The notes under the pieces are model-generated. The model saw nothing but the letters and a program-made list of their open reading frames with translations. It made no database searches and was not told where the DNA came from. A program made the translations under genes and the position numbers. Shown here piece by piece: positions 24,989 through 33,691 of a DNA stretch of 64,000 nt (position 1 is the first letter of the stretch; every line of letters starts with the position of its first letter). Source of the DNA: Paenibacillus senegalimassiliensis (GTDB lineage: Bacteria > Bacillota > Bacilli > Paenibacillales > Paenibacillaceae). The stretch is taken from NCBI RefSeq assembly GCF_001486585.1, contig NZ_LN909044.1, positions 563,488 to 627,487 on the forward strand, written 5' to 3'.

Positions 24989-25624
24989 ATGTGGAAATGG
25001 CTTAAATCATCCAAATCGTCCCCGGCCCCCGCGGCCGTAGAGAACCCCGATACGGAACAGAACAAGGTCATCAAGGATCAACCCAAGGTCATCATTATTA
25101 CAGGTACAAGCGGCTCCGGAAGAAAGAGCATCGCCAGTCAATTAAGTGCCGAGCTTAATATCCCTTATGTAAGGCCCTATACAACGCGCCGGATTCGCCA
25201 AGGGGAAGTTAGCGGAGAACATTACCGCTTCATCTCCCCTGAAGAATTCCAGAGCATTGAAGGCGGAGCGGGATTCAGCCAATCTGTACGCCTGGAGAGA
25301 GGAAGCTATGGCATTCCCGAACGCGATTTAATGGAAGCGCTCACCTCGCATCAGGCAGCGATTGTCGTAATGAATCATGACGGGGTTCAGGTCTTCCGCA
25401 AGCGCTTTGGGTCGCAGGCTGTTCGAATATTCCTCTATGTCACCAAGGACGACATCCGGCTACGCGGTGAGCGGGAAGGTGCACCTCATGAAGTCACGGA
25501 GGAATATTTGCGCAATTACTCAGAACAAGTCGTTCACAAGAAAGATTCCGATTATTTATTGCAAAATATCGATCCCGCCAATACCCTGGTGAAGATCAAG
25601 CAATTTTTGCAGCCGATTCTTTGA
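24989..25624 (+). CDS. Guanylate kinase-like P-loop protein
   Basis: 211 residues. After a 30-residue polar N-terminus comes a nucleotide kinase-type P-loop GTSGSGRKS (about 39-47), followed by YVRPYTTRRIRQGEVSGEHY, matching the GMP-binding YTTR..R..E..G.HY pattern of guanylate kinases. FYIT-like strands and YLRNYSEQVVHKKDSDYLL complete the fold. Classical guanylate kinase is usually encoded elsewhere with rpoZ; this longer relative may be a specialised paralogue. Arg-Lys in place of Gly-Lys at the P-loop end (SGRKS) keeps the essential Lys. The ATG at 24989 has GGAG 4 nt upstream; a stronger site lies further up, out of frame. Confidence 0.75.
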   Translation: MWKWLKSSKSSPAPAAVENPDTEQNKVIKDQPKVIIITGTSGSGRKSIASQLSAELNIPYVRPYTTRRIRQGEVSGEHYRFISPEEFQSIEGGAGFSQSVRLERGSYGIPERDLMEALTSHQAAIVVMNHDGVQVFRKRFGSQAVRIFLYVTKDDIRLRGEREGAPHEVTEEYLRNYSEQVVHKKDSDYLLQNIDPANTLVKIKQFLQPIL

Positions 25625-25641
25625 TTCTCTATAAATACGGG

Positions 25642-25674
25642 TAACCCCAATTTGGTCATCACGGGATTGGGGTT
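25642..25674 (+). terminator. Terminator after guanylate kinase-like gene
   Basis: TAACCCCAAT (25642-25651) pairs perfectly with ATTGGGGTTA (25665-25674), followed by TTTCGT. The flanking ATACG/CGTAT can lengthen the stem. The U tract is weak. Confidence 0.65.
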
Positions 25675-25699
25675 ATTTCGTATGGGGAACCTCGCCAAT

Positions 25700-25729
25700 T
25701 TGACATCTATTAAGTTTAGGAACTATACT
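25700..25729 (+). promoter_or_regulatory. Promoter of MarR gene with overlapping operator
   Basis: TTGACA (25700-25705), 18 bp, TATACT (25724-25729). A 17-bp imperfect palindrome, AGTTTAGGAACTATACT at 25713-25729, covers the -10 region. The same 17-mer, with a single change, recurs at 26289-26305 before the transporter gene, so the MarR protein likely represses both. Confidence 0.7.
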
Positions 25730-25783
25730 AAATTTATGAATATTCAACGAACCAACTCTGAGCCAAAAAATAATAGAGGGAAA

Positions 25784-26191
25784 ATGGGCATCGGACGACT
25801 CATCATGCAGCTTCGTCGGCTTGAGCGCCAGCCCTTATCCTTTGGGGCAGCAGGCTTGCTCACCCCTAGTGAAATCCACACGCTGGAAGCCGTTGGCCCC
25901 GAGGGCAGCGTGCTGATGAGCGAGCTGGCATCACGGCTGGGCGTCACCAAGGGCGCCGTTACCCAACTGGTTGCCCGCCTGGAGCCGAAGGGATTGGTGC
26001 ATCGCTCGCAGCATCCTACCGATTCTCGCAGCACCCTGATCTCCCTGTCGGACAAGGGATGTGAGGCGGTTGCCGCCCACGAAGCGTTGCACCATGATTT
26101 TTATGAGCAGCTTCGCGCTCAATTCTCAGAAGAAGAAATTGAAATTTTCGAGAGAGGCATCGAGAAATTTGCGGATTTTCTTGATCAATAA
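25784..26191 (+). CDS. MarR-family transcriptional regulator
   Basis: 135 residues from the ATG at 25784 (GAGGG 4-5 nt upstream). An earlier ATG at 25736 coincides with the predicted transcription start and is less likely; the longest frame begins before the promoter. The winged helix is clear: LTPSEIHTLEAVG, MSELASRLGVTKGAVTQLVARLEPKGLV and DSRSTLISLSDKG. MarR dimers repress drug-efflux or detoxification genes and release DNA on ligand binding. The gene for an MFS exporter follows, and the two promoters share an operator-like 17-mer. Confidence 0.88.
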   Translation: MGIGRLIMQLRRLERQPLSFGAAGLLTPSEIHTLEAVGPEGSVLMSELASRLGVTKGAVTQLVARLEPKGLVHRSQHPTDSRSTLISLSDKGCEAVAAHEALHHDFYEQLRAQFSEEEIEIFERGIEKFADFLDQ

Positions 26192-26216
26192 GCGAGTTAG
26201 AGTTGCAATTAAGTGT

Positions 26217-26280
26217 TAACTCAATACCAAGATCAACGGGCGTTGATGCCGTTCTGATTTTCAGATTGAGTTATTTTTTT
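26217..26280 (+). terminator. Branched terminator-like structure after MarR gene
   Basis: TAACTCAA (26217-26224) pairs with TTGAGTTA (26266-26273), followed by seven T. Inside it, ATCAAC/GTTGAT and CTGA/TCAG form two smaller hairpins, giving a three-way junction. It may end the MarR transcript or attenuate read-through into the exporter gene. Confidence 0.5.
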
Positions 26281-26288
26281 ACGGATTT

Positions 26289-26305
26289 AGTTTAGTAACT
26301 ATACT
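26289..26305 (+). promoter_or_regulatory. MarR-type operator and -10 of the MFS gene
   Basis: AGTTTAGTAACTATACT is a 17-bp palindrome with one mismatch (arms AGTTTAGT and ACTATACT around a central A). It contains the -10 TATACT (26300-26305), 47 bp upstream of the transporter start. It matches the box at 25713-25729 in 16 of 17 positions. Confidence 0.6.
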
Positions 26306-26352
26306 TTTATAGGACAATAACAATGGTTCCTAAGAAGTAAAGGAGGTTAACC

Positions 26353-27810
26353 ATGAACACGTTACACAACTCTGCTGCCAATCCCTCGGCAGCTAACCGA
26401 AAGGGAATGTTGGTTGCCATCAGCATCGGGGCCTTTCTGTCTCATTATATCGCCACCGTTATTCATATGTCGCTGCCCTATCTGGCTGAGGCCCTTCATG
26501 CCGATTCAGCAACCGTCTCATGGGTGACCACCGGTTACCTTCTCGCTATCACCTCCTTGCTTCCGGTCATGGGTAAGCTGGGGGAACGTTGGGGATACCG
26601 CCGCATTCATAATTACGGCTTAGCTTTGTTTACTGTGGGATCTCTCTTAACCGCATCTGCCCCTAACATTTCAGCCTTGCTTGGATTTAGACTGTTACAG
26701 GCTGTAGGTGCTGCGATGTTTCAAGCGACCAATATCGCGCTGGTCACGATTCATTGGCCCCAGCAGCACAGAGGGAAGGCCCTTGGCTCCCTAAGCACCG
26801 CCGTTGCCCTAGGTGCCATGTGCGGGCCTGCCATTGGAGGCCTTATTGTAGAATGGCTGCACTGGCGGTGGCTGTTCCTGCTTCACGTACCCGTTGCTCT
26901 GCTTGGCACCTGGCTAGCCTTCCGCTATATCCCCCGGCAAGAGCCGGAACGGGGCAAGCCTGCTTCCGACCCTGTCGGGGCACTGTTGCTGATCATTTCA
27001 GCGGCCTCCGGGGTTTACGGGCTCTCCCTGGCCGGTGCGCAAGGGTGGCTGGCGACTGAAACGCTCGTGCCTTTATCCATCTCTTTGACGGCCTTGGTGC
27101 TACTGCTTGGATGGGAGCTCCGCCAGCCTAGCCCCTTTCTACCAGTGCATGTCCTTCGTATTCCTCAAGTGGGCATCGGGCTGATCATTAGCGTCGTTTC
27201 CTTCGCCTTGGCCAATCATGGGCTGGTCACCTTGCCCTTCTATCTATCGGGCATTGAGGATTTGACTCCTTCGCTCGCCGGAGTTGTGCTGGCCTTCTAC
27301 CCACTTCTACTCGCGGTGACCGGGCCTCTCGCCGGACACTTGTCCGATGCCTGGGGCCCTAAGAGCCTGGTGCCGATGGGATTAGCCGCCATGGGCGGAG
27401 GGGCCGTCCTCTTCTTCTTGTACCTGGACAGTCTGCCGATCTGGGGCATATCCTCTGTGCTCGCGTTAATTGGCCTTGGTATGGGATTGCTAGCTTCCCC
27501 GAACAATAGCTTCATCATGCGACACACCCCCAGAGAGCATATTGGGGCGATCTCGGGAATGATCGCCTTGACGCGCAATTTGGGTATGGCTTTGGGGGCA
27601 GCCCTTGGGCTGGGAAGCATTGAGGTTCAACTCAGGCCCCTTATGGCCCGCTCTATTCAGGGGTCATTTGAAGCTAGCATTTATATGGCTTCCGCCGCCT
27701 TAATCCTGTGGGGGTTCCAGCTTTATCAGGGAAATCGTTGTCCGGACCGCTCAGGCGCTGCCAGAGAAGCTGAACACCCTATTCATAACAGAGAGGAGAA
27801 ATCATTATGA
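26353..27810 (+). CDS. MFS multidrug exporter, DHA2-like (14 helices)
   Basis: 485 residues, perfect AAAGGAGG before the ATG. About 14 membrane helices; MFS motif A appears as GKLGERWGYRRIHNYG after helix 2, and VSWVTTGYLL in helix 2 is characteristic of the DHA2 family (EmrB/LfrA-like proton-coupled drug exporters). The C-terminal tail is polar. Controlled, I infer, by the MarR protein encoded just upstream, through the shared operator. Its stop overlaps the start of the dehydrogenase gene (ATGA), so the two products are made together. Confidence 0.9.
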   Translation: MNTLHNSAANPSAANRKGMLVAISIGAFLSHYIATVIHMSLPYLAEALHADSATVSWVTTGYLLAITSLLPVMGKLGERWGYRRIHNYGLALFTVGSLLTASAPNISALLGFRLLQAVGAAMFQATNIALVTIHWPQQHRGKALGSLSTAVALGAMCGPAIGGLIVEWLHWRWLFLLHVPVALLGTWLAFRYIPRQEPERGKPASDPVGALLLIISAASGVYGLSLAGAQGWLATETLVPLSISLTALVLLLGWELRQPSPFLPVHVLRIPQVGIGLIISVVSFALANHGLVTLPFYLSGIEDLTPSLAGVVLAFYPLLLAVTGPLAGHLSDAWGPKSLVPMGLAAMGGGAVLFFLYLDSLPIWGISSVLALIGLGMGLLASPNNSFIMRHTPREHIGAISGMIALTRNLGMALGAALGLGSIEVQLRPLMARSIQGSFEASIYMASAALILWGFQLYQGNRCPDRSGAAREAEHPIHNREEKSL

Positions 27811-28877
27811 AGGATCAAATCATCGTCATTGGGGGATACGGTCAGGTAGGGCAAGCTATTTCGAGGAGGCTGGGCGAGCTTTTTCCCGGGAAGGTGTATG
27901 CTGCCGGAAGAAATTTGCAACGCGCCCGAAAGTTCAGCCAGTCTACTGGAGGAAAGGTCCAGCCACTGCATTTGGATGTCCAGGCTCCGCCCAGTCCAGG
28001 TCTGTTAGAGCAAGCACGGCTCGTCGTCATGTGCCTGGATCAGACCGATACCAGGTTTGTGCAATTCTGCTTGGAGAAAGGAACGCATTACATTGACGTA
28101 TCTGCGGACTATTCCTTCTTGGCCCAAATAGAAAAACACAACCCGATTGCCTTATCCGGCGGTGCGACGGCGGTGCTTAGCGTGGGACTGGCTCCCGGAC
28201 TGACCCATCTTCTGGCCCATCATGCCCATTACTTGCTGGATAACACGGATTCCATAGACATTTCTATTATGTTAGGTCTAGGCGATCAGCATGGGCAAGC
28301 CGCGATCGAATGGACCATCGATAATATGAACGCCAACTATACCGTTGTGGAGCAAGGAGAACCGACGGAGGTAAGCAGCTTCACAGATGGCCAAAAAATC
28401 AGCTTTGGCAGAGGAGCAAAGGGTCGTATGGCCTATCGCTTCAACTTCTCCGATCAACATGTACTCCCCATCACCTTGGGCGTGCCTACTGTTGCCACTC
28501 GCTTGTGCTTTGATTCCGCAGGCGTCACCCGCCTGCTTGCCGGGATGAAGGCGACCGGAATGCTCCGCTCGTTGAACTGGAGCCCCGTGCGCAGGGCTGC
28601 CATAGGGCTACTTGGCAAACCATACATGGGAACAGCCCGGTTTGCCGTGAAAGTAGATGCCCGAGGAACTTATCAAGGGCAGTCTGCCTTGGCCGAATGT
28701 TACCTCCAGGGAGAGCATGAAGCGCTGATTACGGCCAGGATGGCCACTATTCTTAGTGAAGCCTTATACCGCTCCGAGTTGCCTCATGGGGTTCACCATA
28801 TTGAGCAGCTATTTGAGCTTGAGCCCGTCCTGACGGCTCTGGGGAAGGAAGTCAAGGTTGAAATCGGGCGGTCTTGA
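27807..28877 (+). CDS. Saccharopine dehydrogenase-like NAD(P)-binding protein
   Basis: 356 residues with an N-terminal Rossmann fold: IIVIGGYGQVGQAISRRL (about 5-22) as dinucleotide-binding loop, then YAAGRNLQRARKF where an Arg would favour NADP. The family pattern continues with VVMCLDQTDTRFVQFCLEKG, THYIDVSADY and LAPGLTHLLA. Saccharopine dehydrogenase-like proteins include many uncharacterised oxidoreductases, so lysine metabolism should not be assumed. The gene is translationally coupled to the exporter; a role in making or inactivating the exported compound is possible. Confidence 0.82.
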   Translation: MKDQIIVIGGYGQVGQAISRRLGELFPGKVYAAGRNLQRARKFSQSTGGKVQPLHLDVQAPPSPGLLEQARLVVMCLDQTDTRFVQFCLEKGTHYIDVSADYSFLAQIEKHNPIALSGGATAVLSVGLAPGLTHLLAHHAHYLLDNTDSIDISIMLGLGDQHGQAAIEWTIDNMNANYTVVEQGEPTEVSSFTDGQKISFGRGAKGRMAYRFNFSDQHVLPITLGVPTVATRLCFDSAGVTRLLAGMKATGMLRSLNWSPVRRAAIGLLGKPYMGTARFAVKVDARGTYQGQSALAECYLQGEHEALITARMATILSEALYRSELPHGVHHIEQLFELEPVLTALGKEVKVEIGRS

Positions 28878-28922
28878 ATTGGAGCAGAGCGCGGCAGGAG
28901 AGCAAAACTAGCCCATTTCTGC

Positions 28923-29345
28923 TTAGTCCGGGTCCGTGAGATCCGTGAAGACTTGCAGCGTCTCCCCCAAGGCTTGCAGCAGGCTGCCGATGGAGTTCAA
29001 TTGATCGCTCTCCGACTGTCCCTGCTGTAAAATCAAGTCAGCTTGGGCCGCATTGGATATCGCCTGCAACGTATTGCCGACGATAACCAGCCGGTCCCCT
29101 TCCTCTCGCACGCTTCTGCGGTTCGACAAGGACTTGGACTGGCCAATGGCCGCAAGGTTCGTGCCGATGGCCTGGAGCCAGGCGTAGGCCACCAGTTGCT
29201 TGTCAATGCTGGACGGGCCACTCCAACCTGACGATGACCTGCGGGAAGACCGGCGCGAGCGTCCTCCCGCTGCGACCTTGGCCTTGATGGGCCGTCTGGC
29301 CGATTTCGATCTGGCAGACTTTCGCGAAGGCACGGCTGGCATCAT
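28923..29345 (-). CDS. Small repetitive helical protein of unknown function
   Basis: 140 residues. The first 45 are very basic and Ser/Arg-rich (RSRRSSRRSSSGWSGPSS), the rest is made of amphipathic repeats around the theme LQAIGxxLAAIGQ, NTLQAISNAAQA, LNSIGSLLQALGETLQ. Such repeats occur in small Bacillus/Paenibacillus proteins of unknown function, sometimes associated with spores. There is no clear ribosome binding site before the ATG at 29345 and the exact start is uncertain. The basic N-terminus could bind nucleic acid or simply be a misassigned extension. Confidence 0.6.
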   Translation of the reverse strand: MMPAVPSRKSARSKSARRPIKAKVAAGGRSRRSSRRSSSGWSGPSSIDKQLVAYAWLQAIGTNLAAIGQSKSLSNRRSVREEGDRLVIVGNTLQAISNAAQADLILQQGQSESDQLNSIGSLLQALGETLQVFTDLTDPD

Positions 29346-29465
29346 AATCCCCTTCCTTCCAAGTTCACTTGCGTCAAGCGCAGGTGTTCTTCTCTATTAT
29401 ACGAAGGAATGTCAGCTCCCGAGTTAGGCCCGATCCTTATTTTCGGATAACCTGCGAGGGGCCTG

Positions 29466-30527
29466 TCAAGCCTCTTCCTCGCCAGCCGCTTCCCAGCGGG
29501 CTATTTCCTCACGGACACGCGGAGCTACCTCGGTCCCGAGCAGTTCAATAGCGCGCATCACATCCTCATGCGGCATCGTGCCAAGCGGGCAATGCAGCAT
29601 GAACCGGGTGATGCCTACCCGCTTGCGCAAATCAATGATCTTGTTCGCTACGGTCTCCGGATCGCCTACATACAGTGCTCCTTCCGGACTACGCGCCGCG
29701 TCATAGCTGGCCCGATCATAACGGCCCCATCCCCGCTCACGTCCAATGACATTCATGACGGCTTGGGTAGACGGGAAGAATTTCTCAACGGCTACCTCAT
29801 TGCGTTCAGCCACGAATCCATGGGAATGCGAAGCAACCGTAAGCTTGGAGACATCATGCCCGGCCTGTGCCGCTGCCCGCTTGTACATCTTCACGAGCGG
29901 CGCAAATTGCACCGGACGCCCGCCGATGATGGCCAGTACCAACGGTAAACCAAGCAGGCCTGCGCGGATAACCGATTCGGTATTCCCGCCGCTACCGATC
30001 CATACGGGAAGTGGCTGCTGGACTGGACGCGGATAGATACCCAGATTACGAATGGACGGACGATGCTTGCCCTCCCAGGTTACTTTTTCTGAAGCACATA
30101 ATTTCAGTAATAAATCCAGCTTCTCGTCGAACAGTTCATCATAGTCATTCAAGTCGTAGCCAAACAACGGGAAAGACTCAATGAAGGAGCCCCGGCCAGC
30201 CATAATCTCCGCCCGCCCGTTCGATATGCCATCTAGAGTAGCAAAGTCCTGAAAGACGCGCACGGGATCATCCGAGGACAATACGGTCACCGCGCTGGTC
30301 AAGCGAATCCGCGAGGTTTGGTGCGCAGCAGCAGCCAACAGCACCGCTGGAGAAGAAGCAGCATAGTCCTGACGATGATGCTCCCCGACACCAAACACGT
30401 CCAGGCCGACCTTATCAGCCAGCACAATCTCCTCCACCACCTCCCGCAGCCGCTGGGCATGACTAATGATTTCGCCTGTCACCACATCGGGAGTCGTCTC
30501 CACAAAGGTACTGATACCAATTTCCAT
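29466..30527 (-). CDS. LLM-class flavin-dependent oxidoreductase (luciferase-like)
   Basis: 353 residues from the ATG at 30527, 8 nt after a perfect GGAGG; five residues of the longer frame are dropped. TIM-barrel luciferase-like family: MEIGISTFVETTPD at the start, DVFGVGEHHRQDYAASSPAV with the conserved Glu-His-His, RAEIMAGRGSFIESFPLFGY, and VWIGSGGNTESV. These enzymes use reduced FMN or F420 to oxidise small organic compounds; the substrate is unknown. It is divergent from a MATE pump with about 120 bp between the starts, so common control is possible. An FMN reductase that could supply reduced FMN lies 2 kb away. Confidence 0.9.
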   Translation of the reverse strand: MEIGISTFVETTPDVVTGEIISHAQRLREVVEEIVLADKVGLDVFGVGEHHRQDYAASSPAVLLAAAAHQTSRIRLTSAVTVLSSDDPVRVFQDFATLDGISNGRAEIMAGRGSFIESFPLFGYDLNDYDELFDEKLDLLLKLCASEKVTWEGKHRPSIRNLGIYPRPVQQPLPVWIGSGGNTESVIRAGLLGLPLVLAIIGGRPVQFAPLVKMYKRAAAQAGHDVSKLTVASHSHGFVAERNEVAVEKFFPSTQAVMNVIGRERGWGRYDRASYDAARSPEGALYVGDPETVANKIIDLRKRVGITRFMLHCPLGTMPHEDVMRAIELLGTEVAPRVREEIARWEAAGEEEA

Positions 30528-30646
30528 GTTACATTCCTCCATTTTATGTTTATCAATTCAGTGAAGCCCATTCCACGGCCCTATACGAAGACAATATTTT
30601 CCGGTAAACTAGGTCAATATACAGACGTTCGGAAATTTCTACTATA

Positions 30647-32080
30647 ATGCGAAAAGAATGTGATGACTTGAAACACTTCCTCGCCAAGCATAAAACAAGA
30701 CTTCGATTAAGGCAAAAGAGCCACGCCCTTCTGGAGAAACATTTGTCGGGCGAATCGATGGATTATCGGCAAATCATCGCCTTGTTCATCCCGATCCTGA
30801 TTGATCAGGCTTTTATTATCGGCCTCAATCTGGTCAATACGGCCATGATCAGTTCCTCGGGTGTGGCTGCTGTTAGTGCGGTCAATATTGTGGACTCGCT
30901 TAATATTTTCCTGATCAATGTATTCGTCGCGGTAGCCACCGGCGGTACGGTATTAGTCGCGCAGTATAAAGGAAGTCGCAATGACCGCAATGTATCACGG
31001 GCCTCGGCGGCCACTGTGACCTCCGTCTCTCTGCTGTCCGTGGCTATCGCCCTGCTGCTGATCGCCTTCCATCAGCCGATGCTAAATTTACTGTTCGGGG
31101 CCGCCTCGCCAGAGGTCCTGGAAAGCGCCCGCGTCTATCTGATCGGCAGTAGCATTTCCTATACGGGGCTGGCTACGGTCCAGGCGGTGTGCGCCTCACT
31201 GAGAGGAATCGGTAAGACCCGGGCCTCTCTGTTCCTGTCGCTAATTATGAATCTGCTGTATGTGCTGTTGAATGTTCTATTTATTACCCTGCTCGATATG
31301 GGGGTATTCGGCATGACGTTAGCCGTGAATATTGCCAGATATGTAGGGGCCGGGTGTGCCCTGTACTATCTGTTCCGGGTAGAGACCTCGTTGCATTTGC
31401 AGTGGCGAGACCTGTTCCAGTTCCCTATCGAGATGCTGCGCAAAATGCTATTCATCGGCATTCCCTTTGCTGCGGAGCAGATGTTCTTCAATGGCGGCAA
31501 GCTGCTGACCCAGGTCTTCATCGTCAGTCTCGGCACCTACGCCATCGCCACCAATGCGATTGCCGGGGCGCTGGCCGGGGTGTTCCAAATTCCGGCCTCG
31601 GCTCTATCGCTCACCATCGTCACGGTGGTGGGACAATGCATTGGAGGTGGCAACATCCGGGATGCCCGCAAGTTCATCAAGTCCTTCCTGTGGTTGGGCT
31701 CGATCTTCCTGGCTGCACTCAGTCTCATTCTGATGCCGTTCTTCTATCCGCTGGTGCATCTCTTTGAACCGCCGACGGAAATCATTGGCGATATCTTCCT
31801 CGTACTGATGGTGAGCTTGATTGCCCAGCTCCCACTCTGGCCGATCAGCTTCATCTTGCCATCGGCCTTGCGGGCAGCCGGGGATTCACGCTTCACCTCC
31901 ATCTCCTCCATGCTGACCATGTGGTTATTCCGCGTCATATTCGGCTACGTTCTCGGAATTAGCTTCGGGCTCGGTATCCTCGGCGTCTGGCTGGCGATGT
32001 GCTGCGAATGGGGTGTACGCGGGTTCATCTTCCTTTGGCGGTTCCGCGGCGAGAAATGGTATGCGCATAAGCTGATCTAA
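30647..32080 (+). CDS. MATE-family efflux transporter
   Basis: Twelve membrane helices in two halves typical of MATE proteins (LINVFVAVATGGTVLVAQYKG in the first half, FQIPASALSLTIVTVVGQCIGGG in the second). MATE pumps export drugs or metabolites using sodium or protons. The longest frame starts at 30647 (477 residues), but a perfect TATAAT (30643-30648) overlaps that ATG, so translation more likely begins downstream, at TTG 30668 or ATG 30758 (Met-Asp-Tyr-Arg); neither has a strong ribosome binding site. A strong shared terminator follows. Confidence 0.88.
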   Translation: MRKECDDLKHFLAKHKTRLRLRQKSHALLEKHLSGESMDYRQIIALFIPILIDQAFIIGLNLVNTAMISSSGVAAVSAVNIVDSLNIFLINVFVAVATGGTVLVAQYKGSRNDRNVSRASAATVTSVSLLSVAIALLLIAFHQPMLNLLFGAASPEVLESARVYLIGSSISYTGLATVQAVCASLRGIGKTRASLFLSLIMNLLYVLLNVLFITLLDMGVFGMTLAVNIARYVGAGCALYYLFRVETSLHLQWRDLFQFPIEMLRKMLFIGIPFAAEQMFFNGGKLLTQVFIVSLGTYAIATNAIAGALAGVFQIPASALSLTIVTVVGQCIGGGNIRDARKFIKSFLWLGSIFLAALSLILMPFFYPLVHLFEPPTEIIGDIFLVLMVSLIAQLPLWPISFILPSALRAAGDSRFTSISSMLTMWLFRVIFGYVLGISFGLGILGVWLAMCCEWGVRGFIFLWRFRGEKWYAHKLI

Positions 32081-32117
32081 GCACAACCTCTATAAGAGGA
32101 TAAATATTATCAAAAAA

Positions 32118-32153
32118 AAACCCCCCGCCTCTATCTAAAGAGGCGGGGGGTTT
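32118..32153. terminator. Strong bidirectional terminator
   Basis: AAACCCCCCGCCTCT and its perfect complement (15-bp stem, 6-nt loop), flanked by nine A on the left and TTT on the right. It separates the convergent MATE and FMN reductase genes. Confidence 0.93.
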
Positions 32154-32180
32154 AAGCTTCTATCTGATCAACGCCCGATC

Positions 32181-32720
32181 TTAACGCAAAGTTTTCAAAG
32201 CGCCGCCCCAAGCATTCACTTGATCCAGCATTTCGTTCAAGTTCGTCAGGTGCAATTCAGCAGGTTTGAACGTGCTGAAGTTCTCGAAATCGGTGAACAG
32301 CGACAACGCTACGTGTACACGTACGTCCGCTACCAGCAATTCGCCCAGGATGCCGCGCAGATGCTCAGCCGCACGAGCTCCGCCTACGGAACCATAGCTG
32401 ACAATCCCAGCGGATTTATTGTTCCATGCTTCACGAGCATAGTCGAGAGCATTCTTCAACGCAGCAGAGATGCTGTGATTATATTCTTGCACGACGAATA
32501 CAAAGCCATCCAGACTGTTCAGCTTAGCATTCCAGGCAGCAGCTTGCTCGGAAGCATCGGCTTCGCCAAGTAATGGCAGCTTGTAATCAGCGATATCAAT
32601 AATCTCGTAGTTGGCGTCGCCGCGGGCATCTGCATGCTGCTTCACCCATTCCCCTACTTGTGGGCTAACGCGGCCTTCGCGTGTACTTCCCAAAATGATT
32701 CCGATATTCAACTTCGACAT
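32181..32720 (-). CDS. NAD(P)H-dependent FMN reductase-like flavoprotein
   Basis: 179 residues from the ATG at 32720, 8 nt after GAGGAGG. Flavodoxin-like NADPH:FMN reductase family: the phosphate loop GIILGSTREGRVSP near the start, FVVQEYNHSISAALKNALDY for the isoalloxazine-contacting segment, and GIVSYGSVGGARAAEHLR. Members reduce FMN, quinones or chromate. The upstream 250 bp are AT-rich and contain repeated AACTTAC-like motifs (32750-32760, 32877-32886) that could be regulator sites; no regulator gene is adjacent on this strand. Confidence 0.88.
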   Translation of the reverse strand: MSKLNIGIILGSTREGRVSPQVGEWVKQHADARGDANYEIIDIADYKLPLLGEADASEQAAAWNAKLNSLDGFVFVVQEYNHSISAALKNALDYAREAWNNKSAGIVSYGSVGGARAAEHLRGILGELLVADVRVHVALSLFTDFENFSTFKPAELHLTNLNEMLDQVNAWGGALKTLR

Positions 32721-32983
32721 GACTTTTTCCTCCTCGATATTGGTAGACCTACTAAATAACTTACCCAAAAATCCCAACCGTCACACCACCAGCATATTTC
32801 TTTAACTTCTCCAATAACTTTAATATGAATTATTTGAATGTGAGATTATCATACCTTGGTTGGTTTCATTTGTCAAGTAACTTACTAAAAGTTTGTTAAA
32901 GTATTTTAGAGGGTCCATTTCTTGTGGAAAAATTCGCCCTGGCTTAGAATAGGGATAAATTCGAAGCAGGAAGAGGCGAAATC

Positions 32984-33691
32984 ATGGAGGGCAAAATATT
33001 CATGGTTGAGGATGATCCCTCCATCAGCACGATGGTGCAGGATTACTTGACCAAAGAGGGTTATGACATTACCCTCGTCAGTGACGGCGAACAGGCACTT
33101 CAGCAATTCGTACCGGGTAGCTACGATTTAGTGCTGCTTGATCTTATGCTGCCTAAACGAAGTGGGTTGGAGGTCTTGGAGCATATTCGCCGGCTTAGCC
33201 GCGTCCCCATCCTGATTCTGTCCGCCAAGGATAATGAGGTCGATAAAGCGCTGGGCCTGCGAATCGGCGCAGATGACTACATCGCCAAGCCCTTCTCATT
33301 AATGGAATTGGCCGCACGCGTGCAGGCATCCATCCGCCGGGCGACATTGTATTCAAGTCAAGAGCAAGTGGAGCAGGACGCTTCACCGCAATTACTGTCC
33401 CTGGGCGATTTGACGGTTGACCCTGATAATTTTACGGTAATCAAGCGTGATCAGGAAATTTCACTTACTCCCAAGGAGTTTCAAATTTTGAAGCTGTTCC
33501 TTCAGCATCCAACCCGGGTGTACACCAAGGCCATGCTGTATCAGCAGGTCTGGAACGAGGAATACTACAATGACGACAACGTTATTAATGTACATATGAG
33601 AAGGCTACGCGAAAAAATCGAAGACGATCCCTCCCATCCCCGGTATATCCGGACTTTATGGGGCATCGGCTATCGGCTGGGGGAAGGATAA
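32984..33691 (+). CDS. OmpR/PhoB-family response regulator
   Basis: 235 residues. Receiver domain with acidic pair Glu9-Asp10/11, phosphoacceptor Asp53 in LVLLDLMLP and Lys in YIAKPFS; then a winged-helix DNA-binding domain (LTPKEFQILKLFLQHPTRVYTKAMLYQQVW ... VINVHMRRLREKI). It abuts the kinase gene by consecutive stop and start codons (TAA then ATG), so they form a two-component system. An ABC exporter of the bacitracin/lantibiotic-resistance type follows, suggesting a cell-envelope antibiotic sensing unit, as in Bcr/Bce-like modules. Confidence 0.94.
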   Translation: MEGKIFMVEDDPSISTMVQDYLTKEGYDITLVSDGEQALQQFVPGSYDLVLLDLMLPKRSGLEVLEHIRRLSRVPILILSAKDNEVDKALGLRIGADDYIAKPFSLMELAARVQASIRRATLYSSQEQVEQDASPQLLSLGDLTVDPDNFTVIKRDQEISLTPKEFQILKLFLQHPTRVYTKAMLYQQVWNEEYYNDDNVINVHMRRLREKIEDDPSHPRYIRTLWGIGYRLGEG

